Below are positions 1 to 9,139 of a stretch of 64,000 nucleotides of DNA, one piece after another. Positions within the stretch are counted from its first letter, which is position 1; each line of letters opens with the position of its first letter. The notes under the pieces were generated by a model. The model had not been told where the DNA came from. It was given only the letters and a program-made list of their open reading frames with translations, and ran no database searches. The translations under genes were made by a program, and so were the position numbers. This DNA comes from Streptomyces sp. FIT100. Its GTDB lineage: Bacteria; Actinomycetota; Actinomycetes; Streptomycetales; Streptomycetaceae. Where the stretch lies: positions 6,543,526-6,607,525 of the forward strand of contig NZ_CP075715.1 in NCBI RefSeq assembly GCF_024584805.1, written 5' to 3'.

Positions 1-2
1 TC

Positions 3-683
3 CAGGGCAACCTCAAGCGCACCGGCGAGCCGTGGGACGGATTCGACCAGTCCAACGTCGTGGTCGTCCGGCCCGCGCCCCAGCCCGTGGAGGACTTCGT
101 CGTGTACGACCCCGCGGACAAGGGCTACTTCTCCCGTGACCGCGGTGGTTCGGCCGAGCACGACAAGCCCGTACCACCGCCGCGCGACCCCTGGACACCG
201 ACGCCCGTCCCGGCCACGCCCGAGCCCGGGCATCCGTCGGACGGGAGCCCGTCGACCGGCCCGCCCGAGGAGGGGACCACCAGCGAGCCGGGCACCGGGC
301 AGCCGACGGACCGGTCACCGCCCGACGACACCGGGACGTCGCAGGAACCCGGGAAGCCGGAGTCGCCGAAGGAGCCCGAGTCACCGGGAAAGCCGGAATC
401 GCCGGAGCCGGACAAGCCCGAGTCACCGGCCAAGCCCGAGTCACCGGCAAAGCCGGAGTCCCCGGCGAAGCCCGAGTCGCCGGCCAAGCCGGAGTCCCCC
501 GCCAGGCCCGAGCCCCCGGCCGAGCCCGAGTCTCCGAAGCAGCCCGAACGGACCACGCCGGAGGACCAACTGCCCTACACGCCGCCGCTCGCCCCGGACT
601 CCCGGCCCGCCCCCGAGTCCGAGGCCCCGCGGACACAGCCGCAGCAGCCGCAGCCGGCTCCCCAAGGGCCCGTACGCCCGTGA
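3..683 (+). CDS. C-terminal part of an unrecognised protein with a KPESPA-repeat tail (5' truncated by window)
   Basis: The open frame enters from the left edge and stops at 681-683. The first ~55 residues look like a folded-domain end (WDGFDQSNVVVV, then VEDFVVYDPADKGYF). The remaining ~170 residues are a Pro/Glu/Ser/Lys-rich tail with at least five consecutive KPESPA-type hexapeptides at roughly 410-510 and weaker copies on both sides. Such tails are common as flexible, wall-crossing or extracellular segments in actinobacterial proteins. No LPxTG-type sorting signal follows. The next gene starts 30 bp downstream on the same strand, so the two may be co-transcribed. The missing N-terminal part would be needed to name it. 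Confidence 0.6.
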   Translation, partial: QGNLKRTGEPWDGFDQSNVVVVRPAPQPVEDFVVYDPADKGYFSRDRGGSAEHDKPVPPPRDPWTPTPVPATPEPGHPSDGSPSTGPPEEGTTSEPGTGQPTDRSPPDDTGTSQEPGKPESPKEPESPGKPESPEPDKPESPAKPESPAKPESPAKPESPAKPESPARPEPPAEPESPKQPERTTPEDQLPYTPPLAPDSRPAPESEAPRTQPQQPQPAPQGPVRP

Positions 684-713
684 CGAGCCCAGACGGGAGG
701 AGGTGAGCGGGAC

Positions 714-2864
714 ATGAGAGACCGGCCCGTGCCCGCGTCCTTCCCCCCTGGCCTCTCCGCGGAGGGCAACCGGCATCCGCTGCTCTCGCTCGCCCTGGCC
801 GCGATGCTGGACGAGGTCCACGCCCACTCGGGCGCCGTCTACCTGATGGCACCCGACGGGAAGGTGCTGGAGATGGCCGTCACGGCCGGGCTCCCGAGGG
901 CGTTCGCCGCACCGTGGGAGCGGGTCGGCACGAGCGCGCCGATCCCCGTCGCCGACGCGGTACGCGAGCGGCGGCTCGTCTGGGTCGGCAACGACGAGGA
1001 GATGGCCGCCAGCTATCCACGGATCGCGGTCGTCCTGCCCTATCCCTTCGCGCTCGCCGCACTGCCCGTGGCCACACGGGACACGGTCTACGGCGCGGTC
1101 TACGTCACCTGGCCCGGCTCCCATCCGCCGACCCTCTCCGACTGGGAACGCGACCACCTCAGCGACGCCTGCAAACGCCTCGCGCTCCGCCTGGAACGGG
1201 CCGCCCGGGCGGGCCATCCCGTGCAGGTCGAACCCGATCTGCTCGGCGACATCGCTGCGACGGGAGAGCCGGCTTCCGGAGAGGCGGAGCAGATGGTGAG
1301 CCGCATCCCGGAAGGGATGCTCAACCTCGATCTGAACGCCCGGGTCACCTTCGTCAACGACGCCGCCGCGGGGCTGGTGGGCCTCGCCCGTAACCGGCTG
1401 GCGGGACGGCAGCTGTGGAGCGCGCTGCCCTGGCTCAACGACCCGGTCTACGAGGACCGTTACCGCGCCGCGCTGATCAGCCAGCAGCCCACCTCGTTCG
1501 TGGCCCTGCGTCCGCCCCGTGACTGGCTCTCCTTCCGGCTCCACCCGAGCACCAGCGGGCTCACCGTGCGCATCAAGCCGGCCCGCACGGAGCCCCGGTC
1601 CGAGCCGCACACCGGGGACCCGACGGACGTCGGCCCCGCCCGGCTCATCGTGATCTCCCATGTCCTCAGCCTGGCGGGCGGGCTGACGGAGGCCGTGGGC
1701 GTGGACGACGTGATCGAGCTCGTCGAGGACGAGTTCATGCCCGCCGTCGGCTGCCAGGCTCTGGTGATGCTCGCCGCGGAGGCGGGGCGGCTCCATGTGC
1801 TCGGCCACCGCGGCTACGACGACCCGCACATCGTGGAACGGTTCCACGGAATGCCGCTGACCGCGCAGACCCCGGGTGCGCAGGCGCTGGTGACCGGAGT
1901 GCCGTCGTTCTTCGAGTCCCTCCGCGAGCTCGAACAGGTGTACCCGACGCGCCAGACCACGCGCGACGGCATGGCCGCCTGGGCCTATCTGCCGCTCATC
2001 TCCTCGGGCCGGCCGGTCGGCACCTGCGTCCTCGGCTACGCCGAACCGCATCACTTCCCGCCGGACGAACGCGCCGTGCTCACCAGTCTCGGTGGCCTCA
2101 TCGCCCAGGCCCTCGAGCGGGCCCGGCTTTACGACACCAAGCACCGTCTCGCCCACGGGCTCCAGGCCGCCCTGATGCCGCACTCCCTGCCGGAGCTGAG
2201 TGGCCTGGAACGGGCCGCCCGCTATCTGCCCGCCAACCGCGGCATGGACATCGGCGGCGACTTCTACGACCTGGTGCGCGGCGACATGGTGCACGGTGAC
2301 GAGGTCGGGCCGGCGGCCTTCGTCGGCGACGTGCAGGGCCACAACGTGACCGCGGCCGGGCTGATGGGCCAGGTCCGCACCGCCGTCCGCGCCTTCACCG
2401 CGGTCGGACAGCCGCCCGGCGAGGTGATGGCCCGCACCAACCGGCTGCTGATCGACCTCGACACCGAGCTCTTCGTCAGCTGTGTGTACGCCCAGCTCGA
2501 CCTGGTCCGCAACCGGGCCCGGATCGCCCGTGCCGGCCATCCGCACCCGCTGCTGCGCGAGCCCGACGGCTCGGTCCATGTCGTCGACATCCCCGGCGGT
2601 GCGCTCCTCGGCATCGACGAGAACTCCCGCTACCCGGTGACCGACGTCCCCCTGCCGCCCGGCTGTGTCCTCGTCCTGTACACCGACGGGCTGGTCGAGG
2701 TCCCCGGCATCGACTTCGACGAGGGCCTCGCCGACCTCGGCGCCCATCTCTCCGACGCGGGTGAACTGCCGCTGGAGGAGCTCGCCGACAGTCTGCTCCG
2801 GCACACGGAGCGAACCCATGAGCGCGGCGACGACGTGGCGCTGCTGCTGCTGCGGCCCCACTAG
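714..2864 (+). CDS. PP2C-type protein serine phosphatase (GAF-PAS-GAF-SpoIIE)
   Basis: This is a cytosolic 716-residue multidomain phosphatase. A GAF-like domain spans about residues 25-160, a PAS domain about 195-290 (PEGMLNLDLNARVTFVN), a second GAF about 310-470, and a SpoIIE/PP2C catalytic domain about 480-715. The catalytic metal motifs are visible: DIGGDFYDL, VGDVQGHNVTAA and LYTDGLVEVPG. Family members dephosphorylate anti-sigma-factor antagonists and thereby release sigma factors; the partner here is unknown. The start is supported by GGGAGGAGGTGAG just upstream. GHN replaces the more usual GHG in the second motif. The TAG stop lies inside the end of an inserted inverted-repeat element (2861-3070). 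Confidence 0.9.
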   Translation: MRDRPVPASFPPGLSAEGNRHPLLSLALAAMLDEVHAHSGAVYLMAPDGKVLEMAVTAGLPRAFAAPWERVGTSAPIPVADAVRERRLVWVGNDEEMAASYPRIAVVLPYPFALAALPVATRDTVYGAVYVTWPGSHPPTLSDWERDHLSDACKRLALRLERAARAGHPVQVEPDLLGDIAATGEPASGEAEQMVSRIPEGMLNLDLNARVTFVNDAAAGLVGLARNRLAGRQLWSALPWLNDPVYEDRYRAALISQQPTSFVALRPPRDWLSFRLHPSTSGLTVRIKPARTEPRSEPHTGDPTDVGPARLIVISHVLSLAGGLTEAVGVDDVIELVEDEFMPAVGCQALVMLAAEAGRLHVLGHRGYDDPHIVERFHGMPLTAQTPGAQALVTGVPSFFESLRELEQVYPTRQTTRDGMAAWAYLPLISSGRPVGTCVLGYAEPHHFPPDERAVLTSLGGLIAQALERARLYDTKHRLAHGLQAALMPHSLPELSGLERAARYLPANRGMDIGGDFYDLVRGDMVHGDEVGPAAFVGDVQGHNVTAAGLMGQVRTAVRAFTAVGQPPGEVMARTNRLLIDLDTELFVSCVYAQLDLVRNRARIARAGHPHPLLREPDGSVHVVDIPGGALLGIDENSRYPVTDVPLPPGCVLVLYTDGLVEVPGIDFDEGLADLGAHLSDAGELPLEELADSLLRHTERTHERGDDVALLLLRPH

Positions 2865-3070
2865 GGCATGTCTGACACATTTCGCCTGGCGCGCCCGGCA
2901 CCTCCGTCGGAGGATCACCCTCGTACTGGACGTCCTTGGACGACCCCGACAGTGCAGCGTGGGGGCACCTCCGTGCCCGAAGCGCTTCGGATGCCGTGCG
3001 ACGACACGCGCCGGATGCCGTGCGCTCCACTCCGTGGGCAGACGGCGCCATTTGTCAGACACGGCCCAGG
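2861..3070. mobile_element. MITE-like non-coding element, copy 1
   Basis: A ~210-bp non-coding element bounded by imperfect terminal inverted repeats. The left end is CTAGGGCATGTCTGACA and the right end, read on the other strand, is CTGGGCCGTGTCTGACA. Its interior, reverse-complemented, matches the element at 38957-39170 over a long stretch (GGGCACGGAGGTGCCCCCACG, then ACGTCCAGTACGAG and GATCCTCCG), so the two are opposite-orientation copies of one family. No transposase frame exists inside. The left CTAG supplies the TAG stop of the upstream phosphatase; the right flank reads CCAG, possibly a decayed duplicate of CTAG. Confidence 0.75.
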
Positions 3071-3127
3071 GGCCGGCCCCGCGGACCCCGTCCGGGACCC
3101 CGGTTCTGAGCCCGGTCCCGGATCGGA

Positions 3128-4870
3128 TCAGGCCCGCGGGGCCTGCCCCTGCACCGGCTGTTCCTCGGCGGCGGTGTGCCGGCGGCGGATGCGCGCCGCG
3201 AGAAGGGCCACGTCGTCCTCCGCCTTGTCGGCGCCCAGCTCCCTGACCACCTGGTCGACGAGCTCGTCCACCGGGATGCTGCACGGCATCCGGAGCCCGG
3301 TCAGCCGGGCCAGCGACTCGTCGATGTCCTCGCCGCGCCGCTCGACCAGCCCGTCCGTGAAGAGCAGCAGTGTGTCGTCCGAGGTGAGCTCGCGGGTGAC
3401 GAGCTCGTACCCCCCGAGGCCCGTGCCGAGCGGCGGCCCCGCCGGTACGTCGAGCAGGTCCACCGTCCCGTCGCCGGTGAAGACGACCGGTGGCAGGTGG
3501 CCGGCGCTGGAGAACGAGCCGATCCCGCGGGCCGGGTCGACCCTGACGAGCAGACATGTGGCGGGCCGGGCGCTGGTCTCCGAGATGGCGATGTCGAGCT
3601 GGCGCAGCACCCGGTGCGGCGGCAGATCGGCCGCGGCGACATCGCGCAGCATGGCGCGGTACGTGTTCATCTCGACGGCGGCGTCCACCCCGTGGCCCAT
3701 CACATCGCCCATGACCAGCAGGGTCCGCCCGTAGTGGAGCCGTACCGTCTCGAACCAGTCCCCGCCGACCAGATTGCTGCTGCCGACCGGCAGGTAGCGG
3801 GTGGCGAACTCCAGGTTGGGGTGCGGCTTGCCGGGCTCGGTCAGCAGGGCGCGCTGCAACTCGACGGTGGTCTGCTGCTCGGCCGCGAACTCCCGGGCGT
3901 GCCCGATGGCGACGCCCGCGCGCCGCGCCGCGTCCCGGGCGATCAGGGTGTCGTTCCCGCTGAAGGAGGACTCCGTACGGGCCAGCTGGACGACGCCGAA
4001 GACCTTGCCCGACGGTCCCGTCAGCGGCACGGCGAGCACCGCCGCGCGGGCCCCGACGCCGTGCTCGGCGACCGGCAGACCGGACGCGAGCGCCTTCGCG
4101 ACCGCGGGGCCCGCGGTGCGGCGCTCCTCCCCGTCCCCGTGGCCCTCCCTTTCGTCCGCGTCCCTGTCCCCGTCCGCGTCCGCGTCCGTGCCTGTGTCAG
4201 CGGCTGCGGCTGCGTCTTCGTCGTCGACGAACAGCTCAGCGACGCCGGCCGTGGCGGCCCGCGTCAATTCGGCGGGACTCGGGTTCCTGGGCAGCGAGCC
4301 CCCTGGCGGCGGTGGCGCTACGACGTCGACGGCCGCGGCCTCCGCGAGCCGGGGGCTGAGGAACCCCACCAGCTCCCGGCAGGTGGTGGCCTCGTCGAGC
4401 GAGGTCCCGATCCGTTCGGCGGCCTCGTCCGCCGCGGCGAGCCGGATCCGGGCCAGCTCCAGCTCTTCGTACAGTTCGGGGACTTCCGTCTCGACCACGA
4501 TGCACAGGACGCCGGTCACGCTGCCGCGGTTCTCCATGCGGATGCAGGTGGTGTGGAAGCCGCCGCCGGGTCCGGTGACCCGGGTGCGGGGGATCCCGTC
4601 GTCGAGGACCGACGCCAGTACCTCCGCCGGGCCGAGGTACTGCTCCGCGGACGTGCCGGGGGACCGGCCCGCGAGGTGCTCCTGCGGCTCTCCGGTGATC
4701 AGGCAGTAGGAAGGGTTGGCGAAGAGGTAGCGGAGGTCGATCCCGAGAACGGCGGTACCGGCCGTCGTGTCCCGCAGAGCATCCTCCAATGCCCAGGCGC
4801 CGGGGCTGTCCGCCTCGGACGTGCGGAGCCCGTGACGGCCCTGGAACCAGTCCCGACGATCGGCTGCCAC
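3128..4870 (-). CDS. PP2C-type protein serine phosphatase (PAS-GAF-SpoIIE)
   Basis: A 580-residue cytosolic phosphatase with an N-terminal PAS domain (about residues 20-140, AVLGIDLRYLFANPSYC), a GAF domain (about 160-360) and a C-terminal SpoIIE catalytic domain (about 370-575). The metal motifs NLVGGDWFETV, MGDVMGHGVDAA and LLFTDGLVERR are intact. The GTG start at 4870 is chosen because GGAGGAGGT lies 6 nt upstream; an ATG at 4891 sits before that site. The GAF domain carries a low-complexity Asp/Ala/Glu insert (encoded around 4140-4215). It is convergent with the first phosphatase, with element copy 1 between them. Its substrate is presumably an anti-sigma antagonist, by family. Confidence 0.88.
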   Translation of the reverse strand: MAADRRDWFQGRHGLRTSEADSPGAWALEDALRDTTAGTAVLGIDLRYLFANPSYCLITGEPQEHLAGRSPGTSAEQYLGPAEVLASVLDDGIPRTRVTGPGGGFHTTCIRMENRGSVTGVLCIVVETEVPELYEELELARIRLAAADEAAERIGTSLDEATTCRELVGFLSPRLAEAAAVDVVAPPPPGGSLPRNPSPAELTRAATAGVAELFVDDEDAAAAADTGTDADADGDRDADEREGHGDGEERRTAGPAVAKALASGLPVAEHGVGARAAVLAVPLTGPSGKVFGVVQLARTESSFSGNDTLIARDAARRAGVAIGHAREFAAEQQTTVELQRALLTEPGKPHPNLEFATRYLPVGSSNLVGGDWFETVRLHYGRTLLVMGDVMGHGVDAAVEMNTYRAMLRDVAAADLPPHRVLRQLDIAISETSARPATCLLVRVDPARGIGSFSSAGHLPPVVFTGDGTVDLLDVPAGPPLGTGLGGYELVTRELTSDDTLLLFTDGLVERRGEDIDESLARLTGLRMPCSIPVDELVDQVVRELGADKAEDDVALLAARIRRRHTAAEEQPVQGQAPRA

Positions 4871-5195
4871 ACGATCACCTCCTCCCCTCACGGGGCGGTG
4901 ACCCCAGCTTGCTCCACAGCCCCATCAATCGCATCACCTGAGCGGTCGGACCTGCTCGGACCCGCCGGGACGCACTCCGCCCGGGTATCGGCGCGCCCGC
5001 CTTTTCGAAGGGCCACAATGGTCCTGTGGAACGCGTGGACGCGGACCGAAGTGATCAGACCGTGATGCGCGCCCGGAGGGTGCCGGCCCTCATCGCGGAG
5101 GCCCATGACACGGAGCCCATGACACGGAGGCCCTCGGCGGCGCACTGGGCCGGTGAGGTCAGGCCGGACACCCCTTGCACCCCCTGCCGCACCGT

Positions 5196-6320
5196 CTACA
5201 GCCGCTTGGCCAGCGTCAGCGCGAGCACGGCCTGGTCGTCGTTGTCGGTGTTCGTCGCACCGGCCGACCAGCGCTCCGTGTCGGACCGTACGAACGCCAC
5301 GACGGCTTCGGGGTCCGGCACCCTGCCCGTCGCGAACCGCTCCGCCAGCCGGTCCAGGACCGGATAGAAGACGCCCGCCGCGTCCCGTGCCTCGCTCACT
5401 CCGTCCGTGTGGACGAGGAGCACCTCGCCGGGCCGGAGCGCATGGACCGTCGTCCGCGCTGGGCGGCCGGAGCACAGGCCGCCGAGCCCCAGCGGCAGCG
5501 CCGGCTCGGTGGCCAGCCGCCGGACGCCCTGCGGGCCGACGACGATGGGCGGCGGATGGCCGCGGTCGACGATGCGGACCTCCCGGCCCGACGGCGGGAA
5601 CTCCAGGACCAGCGCCGTGACGAACAGCTCCGGGTCGCCGTCCTCGCCCGGGCTGTTGCGGGCGATGCTGAGTTCGAGACGGTCGGCGAGACTGCCCAGG
5701 TCCGGCCACTCATGGGCGGACACCCGGAAACTGCCCAGGACCGCGGCGACCGTCTGCACCGCGTCCATGCCCTTGCCGCGCACGTCACCGATGATGGCCC
5801 GCACGCCGAAGGGGGTCGCGCACAGGTCGTACAGATCGCCGCCGACGAGCGTCCCGCCCTCACCGGCCGAGTAGAACCCGGCGGCCCGCACCGGGCCCAG
5901 GTCCCGGGGCACCGGCCGCAGCAGGGTCTTCTGCATCGCCTCGGCCACCGAGTTCGCCCGGATCAGATGCTCTCTCGTCCGCTCCCGCTGCGCGGCCAGG
6001 GCGATGCTGGCGGCCCCGATGACCACCGTGGCCACGTACAGCGCCACATGGTGCTGCTCGCCGAAGTGCCCCGGGCGCAGCGCCGCCAGCAGCATCTGCA
6101 GCCCCAGGCAGACGGCGGTCGCCAGGGCCGTGCCCCGTGGCCCGCGCGTCGCCGCGGCCAGCGGAGGTACGCCGATGAGCAGGAAGCTCACCGGTTCCTG
6201 CCCGCGGACGGCGACCTCCGCGACGAGGTCGAGCACGATCGTGAGGAACGGCAGCCACCAGATCCAGTTCTCGCGCAGGGACGGCGGCCGACGCCTTCGG
6301 CGCGTACGTCTGTCAGGCAT
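5196..6320 (-). CDS. Membrane-anchored PP2C-type phosphatase (SpoIIE domain)
   Basis: A 374-residue protein with a basic N-terminus, then about four hydrophobic segments (residues ~20-120) and a cytosolic SpoIIE catalytic domain (~130-370). Motifs are LVGGDLYDL, IGDVRGKGMDAV and LLVHTDGVSEARD. Family members act on phosphorylated anti-sigma antagonists; the membrane segments could sense an envelope signal, which is inference. The ATG at 6320 has GAGGG 8 nt upstream; an in-frame GTG at 6329 is the alternative. The start overlaps the stop of the FUSC gene by 8 bp, indicating translational coupling. Confidence 0.87.
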   Translation of the reverse strand: MPDRRTRRRRRPPSLRENWIWWLPFLTIVLDLVAEVAVRGQEPVSFLLIGVPPLAAATRGPRGTALATAVCLGLQMLLAALRPGHFGEQHHVALYVATVVIGAASIALAAQRERTREHLIRANSVAEAMQKTLLRPVPRDLGPVRAAGFYSAGEGGTLVGGDLYDLCATPFGVRAIIGDVRGKGMDAVQTVAAVLGSFRVSAHEWPDLGSLADRLELSIARNSPGEDGDPELFVTALVLEFPPSGREVRIVDRGHPPPIVVGPQGVRRLATEPALPLGLGGLCSGRPARTTVHALRPGEVLLVHTDGVSEARDAAGVFYPVLDRLAERFATGRVPDPEAVVAFVRSDTERWSAGATNTDNDDQAVLALTLAKRL

Positions 6321-8511
6321 GGGGCGCACCCTCGGAGCCCTGCCCGCCGGGACCGGCCGAGGCGGCCGGATCCGTGTCGCGGAGCGAGTCCTCGATGCGT
6401 CCGAGCTGGGCGTTGAGGCTCCTCAGCCATGTCTCCAGGTCGATCAGCGCGGGCAGCGGCGGGGCGTCGTCCGGCGGGGTGAAGGGAGGATCCGGTGTGC
6501 GCGGGCGCTGCTGGTCGCCGGTGGCGAGCGCCGCGATCCGGTCGGCGGTGGCGGCCACCCGGACGGCCGCGTCGCGGGCCCATGCCGCGGCGGCGGGCGG
6601 GACGCTGACCTCCGGCAGGTCGAAGCGGGGCAGCCACTGGGCGCCGATCAGCACGTGGTTGGCGGCGATGAGCACGGCCTGCCAGTCGGCGCGGGCCGCC
6701 GCAGGGGTGGTCGCCGGCTCGCTGCGGTACTGGGCGTACGCGGCCTCCGCGAGCTTCAGCCGGTGCAGGGTGGGCAGCGTGGACGGGGGAGTCACGGTGC
6801 CGGGCCGGGGGGCCAGCAGCATGTCCGCCGTCCCGGTGACCAGCGGGCCGCAGCAGCGCAGCAGCGCGGCCATGGTTCTGCGCACCTCCCGCCGGGCACC
6901 CGCGGGCCATGCGAGCAGCCCGCACAGCAGGCCGATCACGCTGCCCGTCACGATGTCGAGGATGCGCGCCCCGGCCAGTTCCCAGGAGGCCGGGGCGATC
7001 TGGGCGAACGCCGACGCCACGACGAGGGTGAACATCCCCTGCGCCCACGCGATGCCGAGCAGCGGTCCCAGTGAGAAGGCGGCCAGCATGCCGGGCGCGA
7101 GCATCACGGCGTACGCCTCGGTGTGCTTCCCGAAGGCGATGAGCAGTCCGCCGGCGACCACGGCGCCCACGAGGTTCCCCGCCAGCACCTTGCGCACCGT
7201 CCCCCAGGTCTGCCCGACGGTGGTCGTCCTGCCCAGTGTCAGCACGGCGAGCATCACCCAGAACCCGTGCGGCAGATCGAACGAGCCCGCCACGAGCCGC
7301 GCCGCGCCGAGGCCCAGCGCGGTGCGCACGGCGTTCTGGAACTGCACCGACCGCAGCGTCATATGGCCGAACAGCCGCTTCGCCCACAGCCATGCTGTGC
7401 TCCTGTCGGCGTACCAGAACAGTTCCTGCGGCTGGATCGGCTCCGTCCGCCGGCGCCCGTCCGCGCCGATCTGTGCGGCGGTCTCCACGATGCGGGCCGA
7501 CTCGGCGATGCCCAGAACGGCCGACTGCCGCCGCAGCACGCGCACCGGCGGCACACCGTCGGGCGGCCCGGTCGCCTGCTGGAGCCGCAGCGTCTGGAAG
7601 TCGACCACCGCGTCGTGCAGCGGACCGGGCTTCGGCGGCATCCTGCCGTCGCGCAGGGCGGCCGCCGTCGCCCGGCAGAGGGTGGAGACCCGGGCCAGGA
7701 GCGCGTCCGAGGCGGCTTGGGCGCGCTCCGTGGCGCCGTTGTCGACGGCGGCGCCGCGCGCACCGCACGCCTCGCCTGCGCGTGGCGCGTGTGCGAGTGC
7801 GTCGGCGGCGTGGGCCAGTTGTTCCAGCAGCCGGCGCGTGGCCGAGCCCGCCTGGGTCAGGGCCCGGTCCCTGCGTCCGGGGCCCGCGGGGCGTTCGGCC
7901 TCGGGGACGTCGGACAGCCGCAGCCGCCGGCCGGCGTCCCGGAGACCGCCGGGGGAGGCGGTGGAGGGGTCCGCCGCCGCGCCCGCCGCGATGGCGAGCG
8001 CCTCCGCCATCCGGGCCCGGTACGGGGCGGCTGCCGGAGCGGGCAGCAGGAAGAACTCGCAGGCCGCCAGGGCAAGGAGCCCGGTGGTGAGGCCCGCCAG
8101 CCGCAGCCCGAGGGTGTCCGGGGCGTACGGCGGCACGCACGCCAGGATGTAGAAGAGCTGGAGTCCGGGACCCGCCCCGGCGGCCCGTGGGCCCGCGACC
8201 GCCGCGAAGGCGAGGCAGAAGCCGACGACCAGCATGCCCAGCACCGCCGCCCAGGTCGTCACCGCCAGCGCGGTTCCCAGCGTGACCAGCAGCAGCCCGA
8301 TGGGCAGCGATTTGAGAATGACGGTCGCCCGCTGCCGCCCCGAGCCGGGGATCGACGCGAGCCCGCCGAGCGCCACGGGCCCGAACAGCGCGTACAGCGC
8401 CATCACGGGCTTGTCGAGCCCGTACAGGTACGCGTAGAAGCCGGCGCTCGCGGCGATGGTCACGCGCAGCGCCCGGTGCAGGACCGCCTTCCGGTCCGGT
8501 GCGCCGCTCAT
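6313..8511 (-). CDS. FUSC-family multispanning membrane protein
   Basis: A 732-residue inner-membrane protein with two hydrophobic blocks of about six segments each (residues ~15-165 and ~365-530). Each block is followed by a soluble, Ala/Arg-rich region, the layout of the FUSC/aromatic-acid-exporter family. The second block contains FWVMLAVLTLGRTTTVGQTW, a typical FUSC segment. Substrate is unknown; relatives export small aromatic acids. The start at 8511 (MSGAPDRK) has GAGGG 7 nt upstream. An in-frame GTG/ATG at 8532 would lie inside a large hairpin (8522-8578), making it less likely. It overlaps the downstream phosphatase gene by 8 bp, so they form one transcript. Confidence 0.85.
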   Translation of the reverse strand: MSGAPDRKAVLHRALRVTIAASAGFYAYLYGLDKPVMALYALFGPVALGGLASIPGSGRQRATVILKSLPIGLLLVTLGTALAVTTWAAVLGMLVVGFCLAFAAVAGPRAAGAGPGLQLFYILACVPPYAPDTLGLRLAGLTTGLLALAACEFFLLPAPAAAPYRARMAEALAIAAGAAADPSTASPGGLRDAGRRLRLSDVPEAERPAGPGRRDRALTQAGSATRRLLEQLAHAADALAHAPRAGEACGARGAAVDNGATERAQAASDALLARVSTLCRATAAALRDGRMPPKPGPLHDAVVDFQTLRLQQATGPPDGVPPVRVLRRQSAVLGIAESARIVETAAQIGADGRRRTEPIQPQELFWYADRSTAWLWAKRLFGHMTLRSVQFQNAVRTALGLGAARLVAGSFDLPHGFWVMLAVLTLGRTTTVGQTWGTVRKVLAGNLVGAVVAGGLLIAFGKHTEAYAVMLAPGMLAAFSLGPLLGIAWAQGMFTLVVASAFAQIAPASWELAGARILDIVTGSVIGLLCGLLAWPAGARREVRRTMAALLRCCGPLVTGTADMLLAPRPGTVTPPSTLPTLHRLKLAEAAYAQYRSEPATTPAAARADWQAVLIAANHVLIGAQWLPRFDLPEVSVPPAAAAWARDAAVRVAATADRIAALATGDQQRPRTPDPPFTPPDDAPPLPALIDLETWLRSLNAQLGRIEDSLRDTDPAASAGPGGQGSEGAPHA

Positions 8512-8521
8512 GGCGGGCCCT

Positions 8522-8578
8522 CGCCGGTCCACCCGCCGTCCTCGGGGGCGCGGCCCGCGGACGGCGGGTGGACCGGCG
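8522..8578 (-). promoter_or_regulatory. 20-bp-stem hairpin just upstream of the FUSC start
   Basis: CGCCGGTCCACCCGCCGTCC (8522-8541) pairs perfectly with 8559-8578 across a 17-nt loop. It ends 11 bp upstream of the start codon at 8511. It could be a leader hairpin affecting translation, or a terminator for a transcript arriving from the right. Confidence 0.6.
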
Positions 8579-8697
8579 CTCTCCGGGCCGGCAGCGTGCT
8601 CCGGCGGCCGAAGACCTCACCCGGTCGGCCCCCCACGAGGGAGAAGGAGCAGACGGCGTGCGGGTAGGCCGGGAGTGTCCACGGGGCGGCCGGCGCG

Positions 8698-8805
8698 GTG
8701 ACACCGGAGTCGCCCGCGACGCCGGAGTCGTGCGTGACACGGGAGTCGTGCGTGATGCCGGGGCCGTGCGTGACGCCGGAGTCGTGCGTGACGCCGGGGA
8801 CGGCC
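8698..8805. repeat. 18-bp tandem repeat, six copies
   Basis: Six imperfect head-to-tail copies of GTGACGCCGGAGTCGTGC occupy most of the non-coding part of the 8579-9139 gap. They lie between the FUSC gene (minus) and the EamA-like gene (plus). Frames through the repeat are low-complexity and lack a ribosome site. Nothing else was recognised in this gap. Confidence 0.8.
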
Positions 8806-9139
8806 GGGCCGGGGCCGGGGAAGCCGGGACGGGTGCGGAACAGCCCGGGCGTGCCGGCGACGAAGGCCCCCGTCCGCGCGGCCGGTGACGACGCTGCCGA
8901 CGCTGCGCGCATGGGCACGTTCCTCTCCGCCGACGCCGACCCGACGTGGTGAGCCGGCCGGGACCGGCGAACCGCTCCCATTGTCGGACGGTGCCCCAGG
9001 GCACGCAGCCCGTGAAGATCCCACCACCCCCGGAGGGCGACGCGCTGCGGTCCCGCCGCGGGCCGGTCCGGATCGCGCGGAGTGGTGGGCCCGGGCCACC
9101 ATGGCAGCAGGTCCGAGGGCAGAGGCGGGAGGTCGTACG

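Noticed and set aside
441..3557. A 1038-codon minus-strand frame across the first two phosphatases
   Set aside because: A high-GC shadow frame opposite real genes and crossing the inverted-repeat element.
8508..8981. A 157-codon minus-strand frame with VTHDSGVTHG-like repeats
   Set aside because: The repeat is the translation of the 18-bp DNA minisatellite; no ribosome site and no recognisable domain.
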